This document shows, piece after piece, positions 1 through 4,840 of a DNA stretch of 12,819 bases. The position numbers were made by a program, and so were the translations under genes. Below the pieces are notes generated by a model, which was not told the DNA's origin, did no database searches, and was given only the letters and a program-made list of their open reading frames with translations. Position 1 is the stretch's first letter; every line of letters begins with the position of its first letter. The stretch comes from Spirochaetaceae bacterium (GTDB lineage Bacteria > Spirochaetota > Spirochaetia > B11-G9), in assembly GCA_030600745.1 (NCBI GenBank), contig JAUVLL010000051.1:1-12819 (forward strand), written 5' to 3'.

Positions 1-179
1 ACATTTTTCAGGTTTTTCTCCGGCATGGTACTTTTCTCCACTCCATGTAATAGCTCTGCCAGAGTGATAGAGCTGATACACATATGACCATCATATTTAT
101 TGAAAGTTTCCAGCAGCTCTGCAGGTCGCCGTTTAATTACAAAAATGGCGATGTTGGTATCCAGCATATACTTCAGCAT
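1..179 (-). CDS. vapC: VapC-type PIN-domain ribonuclease toxin, 3'-truncated by window edge
   Basis: Toxin of a type II toxin-antitoxin pair. PIN-domain VapC proteins are metal-dependent ribonucleases, and many in this subgroup cut initiator tRNA. Only the first 59 codons are inside the window; the gene runs off the left edge. The start MLKYMLDTNI carries the first conserved PIN acidic residue (D7 in LDTN), and ITLAELLHG supplies the second (E42). The ATG directly follows the TAG stop of the upstream antitoxin with no base between, so the two are translationally coupled. There is no separate Shine-Dalgarno other than AAGG inside the end of vapB. The family call is firm; the RNA target is inferred from homology and cannot be read here. 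Confidence 0.9.
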   Translation of the reverse strand, partial: MLKYMLDTNIAIFVIKRRPAELLETFNKYDGHMCISSITLAELLHGVEKSTMPEKNLKN

Positions 180-416
180 CTAGAAAGGTTCCCTTTCTGA
201 CTGAAACTGGGATGCTCTTTCTACCATAAAATCATCGCTTACGCCTTCAGCTTCCTGGTGGAAAAAACTGTCCCAGGTTTTATTTAAAGGAGAGATTACA
301 CGGGTATTTCCTATGATTCGTACCAGGACTTTCTTTATTTCCTTTGGAAAACGGGTTTCCGCAGGGAGCCGAACCGCCTGGGTTCTATTGTTCTCGAAGA
401 CTGATCCAATGTTCAT
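180..416 (-). CDS. vapB: VapB-type antitoxin (AbrB/SpoVT-like DNA-binding fold)
   Basis: Antitoxin of the pair with the adjacent VapC. It is 78 residues, the usual size. The N-terminal half (about residues 5-45) matches the swapped-hairpin AbrB-type DNA-binding domain, with the typical NNRTQAVRLP motif at about 9-18. The C-terminal part (about 46-78), which contains WDSFF, is the region that usually wraps and inhibits the toxin. The ATG start is preceded by a strong AGGAAGG ribosome site six bases upstream. The stop codon abuts vapC. Family members repress their own operon through a palindrome at the promoter, and a palindrome is present at 434-456. Autoregulation is therefore likely but inferred. 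Confidence 0.9.
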   Translation of the reverse strand: MNIGSVFENNRTQAVRLPAETRFPKEIKKVLVRIIGNTRVISPLNKTWDSFFHQEAEGVSDDFMVERASQFQSEREPF

Positions 417-433
417 TGTAAACCTTCCTAATC

Positions 434-456
434 GCTATATACATCAAGTATATAGC
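434..456. promoter_or_regulatory. Palindromic operator candidate for vapBC
   Basis: Perfect inverted repeat: GCTATATA at 434-441 and TATATAGC at 449-456, with a 7-base spacer. It covers the predicted -10 box of vapBC (447-452) and lies 18 bases upstream of the vapB start. This is where VapB/VapBC complexes normally bind to autorepress. The palindrome is seen directly; its role is inferred. Confidence 0.65.
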
Positions 457-475
457 ATGAATAATTTAAATTCAA
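447..475 (-). promoter_or_regulatory. Sigma70-type promoter of vapBC
   Basis: On the minus strand, TTGAAT (470-475) and TATACT (447-452) are separated by exactly 17 bases. Predicted transcription start is near 440, giving a short leader that contains the vapB ribosome site. The -10 box lies inside the operator palindrome. Confidence 0.65.
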
Positions 476-512
476 GTGTTTGTTTGTACTGGCTTTAGGA
501 TTTCTGGTCAGC

Positions 513-550
513 TTATACAATTTGGCTAGTTGCCTGGATAATTTGTATAA
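513..550. repeat. AT-rich inverted repeat in intergenic region
   Basis: TTATACAA (513-520) and TTGTATAA (543-550) form a perfect 8-bp inverted repeat around 22 bases. An inner GGC/GCC pairing is also possible (GGC TAGTT GCC). No T-run follows on either strand, so it is not a standard terminator. Its role is unknown. Nothing else was recognised between the vapBC promoter and the tRNA terminator. Confidence 0.4.
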
Positions 551-586
551 AAAATTAGGGTAACTATTTTACTAAAATTTAAACAC

Positions 587-619
587 AAAAAAACCTGTAA
601 GGATAAAATCCTTACAGGT
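587..619 (-). terminator. Rho-independent terminator of tRNA-Pro
   Basis: Read on the minus strand, an 11-bp perfect stem (609-619 with 593-603, ACCTGTAAGGA paired with TCCTTACAGGT) has a 5-base loop and is followed by a T run (587-593). It begins 15 bases after the tRNA 3' end, making the tRNA a single-gene unit. Confidence 0.9.
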
Positions 620-633
620 AAAGTACTTAATAA

Positions 634-707
634 TCGGGCTGGGCAGATTTGAACTGCCGACCCCGTGTCCCCCAGACACGTACGCTAAACCCCTGCGCTA
701 CAGCCCG
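634..707 (-). tRNA. tRNA-Pro, anticodon GGG
   Basis: The minus strand folds into a complete 74-nt cloverleaf. Acceptor stem: CGGGCTG with CAGCCCG, 7 perfect pairs, with C1-G72 as usual for bacterial proline tRNAs. D stem: GCGC/GCGT, with one G-T pair. Anticodon stem: CGTGT/ACACG around loop CTGGGGG, giving anticodon GGG with G37. Variable region: GGGTC. T stem: GGCAG/CTGCC around TTCAAAT. The discriminator is A. The 3' CCA is not encoded and must be added by the CCA-adding enzyme. It has its own promoter (719-747) and terminator (587-619). It reads CCC and CCU codons. Confidence 0.97.
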
Positions 708-718
708 TTATGAGCAAA

Positions 719-747
719 AATTAACATATAAACTTATTTAGTGTCAA
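719..747 (-). promoter_or_regulatory. Promoter of tRNA-Pro
   Basis: A consensus -35 TTGACA (742-747, minus strand) lies 17 bases from a weak -10 TTAATT (719-724). The predicted start is only a few bases before tRNA nucleotide 1 (707), which suits a stable-RNA gene. Confidence 0.6.
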
Positions 748-762
748 TGATGAGCTTTTTTA

Positions 763-791
763 TTGTGGATTTAGTTTTTTGGGTGTAAACT
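763..791 (+). promoter_or_regulatory. Weak candidate promoter for the 810 gene
   Basis: TTGTGG (763-768) and TAAACT (786-791) are spaced 17 bases on the plus strand. The start would fall near 798, immediately before the AAGGAG ribosome site, leaving a very short leader. No better pair was seen between the tRNA promoter and the gene. Confidence 0.3.
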
Positions 792-809
792 GCATTATAA
801 GGAGCAGTT

Positions 810-1292
810 ATGAAAAGAATATCATTGATCACAGTTGTATTCCTTCTTGTATTTACTTTTGCTGTTTTTGCTGAACCTTCATTACGAGTGGGTAAAACAG
901 CAGTATCCGCACATCTTGATTTGGGTAAAAACACAGAGGATTCTATTGCCCAGGTAGGGGTAGTTGCTGAATATGGAATAATAAGTCATCTGTCACTGGG
1001 TATGGGCTATGTCTATGTGGACGGCAGGCATCCTCTTCAGGCTCATGGCCTGGATCTGTTTGTTAAAGGGTATGTTTTTGATACCATTTGGGATCTCTAC
1101 GGGTTTGACATCTATGGTAAGGCAGGAACGCAAATATATTCCCAGGATGGATTTGGTTTAACCTATACCTTTCTGACAGGACTGGAGTGGCAGTCACCAT
1201 TTAAGATATTTATTGCTGTTGAAGGCGGAGCAGAACTTGAGGATGGAGATTGGGGGTATCTTTCCGGCGGTGTAATTGGAGTTAGAATTTAA
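810..1292 (+). CDS. Small exported protein, probable outer-membrane beta-barrel (hypothetical)
   Basis: 160 residues. A clear Sec signal peptide (K2-R3, hydrophobic 5-19, cleavage likely after AVFA at 21). The mature part (about 139 residues) alternates polar and hydrophobic/aromatic residues in short strands joined by Gly/Asp turns (for example LSLGMGYVYVDGR, LDLFVKGYVF, FDIYGKAGTQIY, FLTGLEWQSP, FKIFIAVEGG). This is the pattern of a small 8-strand barrel. The last strand ends in IGVRI, without the usual terminal aromatic. No lipobox cysteine. The start is set by AAGGAG five bases upstream. It stands alone on the plus strand, and its stop overlaps the stop of the convergent thioesterase gene. 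No specific family was recognised; secretion is well supported, the barrel is inferred. Confidence 0.75.
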   Translation: MKRISLITVVFLLVFTFAVFAEPSLRVGKTAVSAHLDLGKNTEDSIAQVGVVAEYGIISHLSLGMGYVYVDGRHPLQAHGLDLFVKGYVFDTIWDLYGFDIYGKAGTQIYSQDGFGLTYTFLTGLEWQSPFKIFIAVEGGAELEDGDWGYLSGGVIGVRI

Positions 1293-1690
1293 CCGGAGAT
1301 GATAAACCTGGCTTTTCCTGTAGCATAGACTGTACCTAAGGCATCGCTAATCTCTCCGGAGGTTAGAGCTATTCGACCTTTTACATCTGTTATTTTGCCT
1401 TTTATAAATACTTCTGTATCTACAGGAAGTGGTTTTTTAAACCTGATCGTCAGTTCGGCTGTAACTCCAATCAGCTTAGAGCTGATACATGCGTGAGCCA
1501 TTGTTTCATCAAGAAGCATAGATATAAGACCACCGTGGGTCAGGTTTTCCCATCCTGTAAAATAGACCGGAATTATTAAACTTGTTTCTGCTGTACCATC
1601 TTCAGGGTAGTTAAACTTCAGTTTAAGTCCTTTATCATTATCTTTTCCACAGCAGAAACAGTGATGATCGCTTATTAGCATGTTATTCAA
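1289..1690 (-). CDS. PaaI/hotdog-fold acyl-CoA thioesterase family protein
   Basis: 133 residues, the usual size for a single hotdog domain. The active-site segment THGGLISMLLDETMAHA (about 51-67) has the HGG turn and the acidic D61/E62 on the long helix, as in PaaI/YiiD-like thioesterases that hydrolyse acyl-CoA or aryl-CoA. The N-terminus has the subgroup CxxCG-like motif (HHCFCCG, 9-15) followed by GLKLKF. The true substrate cannot be read. The start is TTG at 1690-1688: the AGGAGT ribosome site (1701-1706) is ten bases upstream, while the ATG three codons later would be too far away. That ribosome site overlaps the stop codon of the upstream PAP2-like gene, so the two are one operon. The 3' end overlaps the convergent 810 gene by stop codons. 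Confidence 0.85.
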   Translation of the reverse strand: MNNMLISDHHCFCCGKDNDKGLKLKFNYPEDGTAETSLIIPVYFTGWENLTHGGLISMLLDETMAHACISSKLIGVTAELTIRFKKPLPVDTEVFIKGKITDVKGRIALTSGEISDALGTVYATGKARFIISG

Positions 1691-1704
1691 TTGTGTATTT
1701 ACTC

Positions 1705-2148
1705 CTATCTAAAAACAGCAAACGCAATACCTATTCCAAGGATAGTCCCTGCGACAGCCTGGGGATAAGTGTGCCCCAGCAAAGTTTTAAGAACCTTTGG
1801 TTCATAACCATGTGCAAATAGATGAGCAAGTTCCTTTGTAATATCGTTAAGCACTTCCGCCTGTCTGCCTGCTGCAGCACGAACACCCGTTGCATCGTGT
1901 ATAACAATGCCTGCCAGTACCATGGAAATTGTAAAATATGGACTGTTCCATCCGTAGACAAGGCCCATAGAGGTTGCAAGAGTTGCAACTGTTGCCGAGT
2001 GGGAAGATGGCATTCCCCCTGTTTCAACCATTCTATTTAAGATTAGTTTTCGATCAAATAGAAGTATAATAAGCGATTTTAATGCCTGGGCTGTAAAGGT
2101 TGAGAATATTACTGTCAATAAAATCGAGTTTCCGAGAAAATTGAGCAC
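1705..2148 (-). CDS. Divergent PAP2 family membrane protein (DUF212, YuiD-like)
   Basis: Integral membrane protein of the DUF212 family, related to PAP2/acid-phosphatase folds. From the GTG start it has 147 residues. Visible motifs: GGMPSSHSATVATLA (about 44-58), VIHDATGVRAAAGRQAEVLN (about 82-101) and LGHTYPQAVAG (about 124-134). These are the family's three conserved blocks and could form a phosphatase-like site. Hydrophobic helices lie at about 8-30, 55-82 and 131-146. A longer reading starts at 2202, but the well-formed promoter at 2182-2210 overlaps that extension, and GGAGGG sits just before GTG 2146-2148, so I chose the GTG. Enzyme activity in this family is largely unproven. It is followed 15 bases later by the thioesterase gene. 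Confidence 0.85.
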   Translation of the reverse strand: MLNFLGNSILLTVIFSTFTAQALKSLIILLFDRKLILNRMVETGGMPSSHSATVATLATSMGLVYGWNSPYFTISMVLAGIVIHDATGVRAAAGRQAEVLNDITKELAHLFAHGYEPKVLKTLLGHTYPQAVAGTILGIGIAFAVFR

Positions 2149-2181
2149 AATCCCTCCATAACGTATATAATGAGTAAATGA

Positions 2182-2210
2182 ATTATAGTGAGGTGCAGGC
2201 AAAAACTCAA
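2182..2210 (-). promoter_or_regulatory. Strong internal promoter for PAP2-like/thioesterase genes
   Basis: TTGAGT (2205-2210) and a perfect TATAAT (2182-2187) on the minus strand, spaced 17 bases. The predicted start is near 2175, so transcription begins downstream of the ATG at 2202 and favours the GTG start at 2148. It lies just past the stop of the LapA-like gene. No terminator separates that gene, so read-through is also possible. Confidence 0.7.
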
Positions 2211-2216
2211 GGAGAG

Positions 2217-2627
2217 CTACCTGGGTTTCTTACCTTTAAAAAGATTTAGAGGTGATTTTTTCTTTTTCTCTGCATCTGTCAGTTCCGGATCGTCAGGTTC
2301 TGATATTTCCGGGGTTGATTCCTTTACCCCTTTTCCAATGGCTATATGTATATTTTTTTCCTTGGTTTTAAGCTCTTTCTCTTTTAGTTTTGCCTGCTTG
2401 CTTTTGTTTCTTATTTTTAGTTTTTCCGATTTACTTAGATATGTAAGAAAATAGTAAAAGAAAGAGTACAAAACTCCGGAAACCAGTGCAACAATTATTA
2501 CTGCAACAGTCGAAATATTATCATACTTGTATCCAAAAAGATTTATTGAAGTTTCATAAGATACATTCATAGCAATAAAAACTGCAACAATAAGCAGTGT
2601 ACCTATATTAATTATCAATCTTACCAT
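2217..2627 (-). CDS. Small membrane protein with LapA-like (DUF1049) N-terminus
   Basis: 136 residues. Two transmembrane helices (about 4-22 and 41-64) are joined by a short loop containing NVSYETSINLFGYKYD, the layout of LapA/DUF1049 proteins, where LapA helps coordinate lipopolysaccharide assembly in enterobacteria. After TM2 comes a highly charged, Lys-rich helical segment (about 66-95) and a disordered, Pro/Glu/Lys tail that should be cytoplasmic. The ATG directly follows the TAA of gpgS (TAAATG), with GAGG in the end of gpgS as ribosome site, so it is coupled to gpgS. The match is by topology and weak motif only, and many spirochaetes lack typical LPS. The role here is unknown. Confidence 0.7.
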   Translation of the reverse strand: MVRLIINIGTLLIVAVFIAMNVSYETSINLFGYKYDNISTVAVIIVALVSGVLYSFFYYFLTYLSKSEKLKIRNKSKQAKLKEKELKTKEKNIHIAIGKGVKESTPEISEPDDPELTDAEKKKKSPLNLFKGKKPR

Positions 2628-3599
2628 TTATTTACCTCTTTTTTTCAAATATTCAGGTACTGTTATCATTGGAGGACGCTCCTCCTCAATAATTTCCTGT
2701 TCGATAGACTCAAAAACATCGTCATGAGCCTGAAACTGCCTTAGTATTGTACTCAATTCCGGTATATCTGTCATCATACCATATGATTTCATTCTGTATA
2801 AAAATGTTTGCAGAATACCAAATGCCATTTTTCCAAGACTAATAGTTTCCTGATTTCTGTGTACCCGTTGATCAAGATCAGTTTGCGCAAATGCTTCCAT
2901 CCCATATTCTCTGTATATATCAAGAAGATGTGCAGTTTCAACACCATAACCAATAGGGAAGGATAGTTTTTCAAGAACTTCTCTCCTAACAGCATATTCA
3001 CCGGAAAGGGGCTGAATGATCGCTGAGAGTTCCGGAAAAAACAGACTGAACAGGGGCCTGATAAGAATTTCAGTTACTCTGCCGCCTCCGGAAGGTCTGA
3101 TTCCTTCTGAAAATGCCAAAGGTCTGTCGTAGAAGGCTTTAACATATTTTGTTTTTTTGTTGTAGATTAGGGGTGCCAGTAATCCGTAAACAAACCGCGG
3201 GTGAATATTTTTAATATCAGCATCAATATAAACAATAATATCACCATCAAGCTGGTAGATGGCCTTCCACAGGTTTTCTCCCTTCCCCTTCTTCTTATCC
3301 AGGTGTGGAAGTATATCTGATGCAAGGTATGTATCGGCACCAAAAGATCCGGCAACCTCCAGTGTTTTATCTCTGGAGCCTGAATCGATTACTGCAATCT
3401 CATCCAGTAAAGGGAATCTTGTCATTAACTCCGAATTAAAAAGAACAATTTCCTTTCCAATTGTTTTTTCTTCATTCAGGGTAGGAATACAAAGGGAAAT
3501 TTTAAGATTCTGTTTCTCCTTCTCTTCCACAAGTTTTCCCAGATCCTCAAAAGCAGAGTGATGAAATGTATTTTCCCGGATCCAATTATCAATATTCAT
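2628..3599 (-). CDS. gpgS: Glucosyl-3-phosphoglycerate synthase (GT81 family)
   Basis: Transfers glucose from a nucleotide sugar to 3-phosphoglycerate, the first step toward glucosylglycerate (compatible solute, or primer of methylglucose polysaccharide in mycobacteria). 323 residues, near family size. GT-A fold motifs from the ATG start: nucleotide-binding PTLNEE (39-44), AVIDSGSRDKT (69-79), KGKGENLW (104-111), metal-binding DAD (126-128), acceptor-site GGGRVTE (171-177), SGEYAVRR (199-206), FPIGYGVET (214-222) and QRVHRN with H247. ATG 3597-3599 is preferred: AAAGGA lies seven bases upstream. A TTG at 3623 would add eight residues. The start overlaps the peptidase-like gene by 11 bases, and the stop touches the LapA-like start. 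No partner phosphatase (GpgP) was recognised nearby. The donor (UDP-, NDP-glucose) is not determinable from sequence. Confidence 0.9.
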   Translation of the reverse strand: MNIDNWIRENTFHHSAFEDLGKLVEEKEKQNLKISLCIPTLNEEKTIGKEIVLFNSELMTRFPLLDEIAVIDSGSRDKTLEVAGSFGADTYLASDILPHLDKKKGKGENLWKAIYQLDGDIIVYIDADIKNIHPRFVYGLLAPLIYNKKTKYVKAFYDRPLAFSEGIRPSGGGRVTEILIRPLFSLFFPELSAIIQPLSGEYAVRREVLEKLSFPIGYGVETAHLLDIYREYGMEAFAQTDLDQRVHRNQETISLGKMAFGILQTFLYRMKSYGMMTDIPELSTILRQFQAHDDVFESIEQEIIEEERPPMITVPEYLKKRGK

Positions 3600-4758
3600 C
3601 ACAGTATCCTTTGTCAATTGCAATCAGCAGGCTTATTAATTGGGCAATTCCCTTATACATGGGATCTATCTTTACTGATTCTGCTAATTTTTCAATAGTT
3701 TCAAAACTTGAAATGCCTATTGCTAAAGCAGGAATCTCTGCATCAATAAATGCGGATAGTTCCGACATACTTGGAGTAATTCTTGGTTTTATATCTATGG
3801 CTTCCATAATCCTGCGGGCATTTGTTACCAGAGGATGGGAAAAATCAATTCCTCCGGGTTTACGTCGTGCAAGTTCTTTGACAACTACTCTGGAGGCTGT
3901 TTTTGATGCAATTTCAATAGCTATATTGTTGATCTGCTGTAATAACTGTTCTACCATCTCTTCAGATTCACTCTGGATCTCGAATTTCAGTTCGGCTTCT
4001 GTTGAAACCTTGCTGAACCCCCGTCCGCTTGAAATAGAGTTGAAAACTATATTTGTAGACGGTCTGTTCGGAGTGGGTATTTCGAGAATACGGTTAATAA
4101 ATTCATTTACAGTAACTATAGAACTGACAGCTCCGAACTGTGTCCAGTCATACCCTTCAGGAACCCAGTAATGGACTTCACATCTGGCCATCCCCACTGC
4201 AGAATTACTTAATCTTCCCAGTCTTACACCTTCTACAGATAATCCTGTTGAGATGTTTATATCAGTATTATCCAGGAAAAATCGTATTCCCTCCAGGTTC
4301 CCGGCTCCAAGACTTCTGGCCGATCCCATTAGTACAAGATTAGAGTTCAGTTCGATACCAAGTTTTTCCAGAATGTAAGGCAGGGAAGCAATCACAGCGA
4401 GACCCAGAGCGTTATCCGCTACCCCGGGGCCGGTAACTGAATTAGGCTGGATAGAAATGGTGTGGTCTGCTTTTTCGTCATACTCCGAATCCAGATGAGC
4501 AACAAGAAGTATGTTTCGTTCTCCCGTTTTACCGGGAAGAATTCCAAGTCCGTTTCCAATTTCATCTGTTGAACAGTTTATAAGATTGTACTGATTAAAT
4601 CTGTTAACAAGAAAATTCATTCTTGGTTGTTCATAGAAAGTTGGAGAGGGGATTTCACCAAGCATAACAAGGTTTGTAAGAAGCACATCTCTAATCGCTT
4701 TCAGGTTCTCTTCCATTTTTGGAATGGAGTTAAGGATTTCAGACATTTTATCTTTCAT
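3589..4758 (-). CDS. M20-like metallopeptidase family protein with missing catalytic residues
   Basis: 389 residues with the two-domain M20/PepT-like layout: catalytic part about 25-190 and 305-389, with an inserted lid/dimerisation domain about 190-300. Metal-site motifs partly survive: AHLDSEYD (H88, D90), GPGVADNALGLAV (D115) and SVEGVRLG (E176). Where active relatives have the catalytic Glu-Glu pair (..GEEGLGDLRG..), this protein reads GSARSLGAGNLEG (145-157), so both glutamates are absent. The late His-containing motif is also replaced, by GISSFETIEKL (348-358). It is therefore probably not a working peptidase. The open frame is intact, so this is a divergent protein rather than a decayed gene. 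The start is ATG 4758, with a second ATG at 4746 as alternative and no good ribosome site for either. It is the first gene of the gpgS operon. Confidence 0.75.
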   Translation of the reverse strand: MKDKMSEILNSIPKMEENLKAIRDVLLTNLVMLGEIPSPTFYEQPRMNFLVNRFNQYNLINCSTDEIGNGLGILPGKTGERNILLVAHLDSEYDEKADHTISIQPNSVTGPGVADNALGLAVIASLPYILEKLGIELNSNLVLMGSARSLGAGNLEGIRFFLDNTDINISTGLSVEGVRLGRLSNSAVGMARCEVHYWVPEGYDWTQFGAVSSIVTVNEFINRILEIPTPNRPSTNIVFNSISSGRGFSKVSTEAELKFEIQSESEEMVEQLLQQINNIAIEIASKTASRVVVKELARRKPGGIDFSHPLVTNARRIMEAIDIKPRITPSMSELSAFIDAEIPALAIGISSFETIEKLAESVKIDPMYKGIAQLISLLIAIDKGYCDEY

Positions 4759-4764
4759 ATATCT

Positions 4765-4801
4765 ATTCTAACTAAAAAAACAGGAAATCGCAACTATTAT
4801 A
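4765..4801 (-). promoter_or_regulatory. Candidate promoter(s) of the peptidase-like/gpgS operon
   Basis: Two overlapping candidates on the minus strand. (a) TTGCGA (4788-4793), 17 bases, TAGAAT (4765-4770), whose start would coincide with the first ATG (4758), a leaderless message. (b) A perfect TATAAT (4796-4801) with no convincing -35, giving a leader of about 30 bases. No terminator was seen between the upstream gene stop (4841) and this site, so read-through is possible. Confidence 0.35.
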
Positions 4802-4840
4802 AAATCAGACTGCAGGCTATTAGACTATAGTTTTAAAAAC

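Noticed and set aside
313..498. 61-codon plus-strand frame over vapB
   Set aside because: Antisense to vapB and its promoter, with no recognisable motif or ribosome site.
734..934. 66-codon minus-strand frame
   Set aside because: It overlaps the 810 gene signal-peptide region antisense and the tRNA promoter; no motif.
2149..2202. N-terminal extension of the PAP2-like protein starting at ATG 2202
   Set aside because: It overlaps a well-formed promoter whose start point is downstream, and GGAGG precedes the GTG at 2148.
3566..4171. 201-codon open frame on the plus strand
   Set aside because: It lies antisense inside the M20-like and gpgS genes, has low-complexity Ser/Ile-rich composition and no ribosome site. 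It is a shadow frame.
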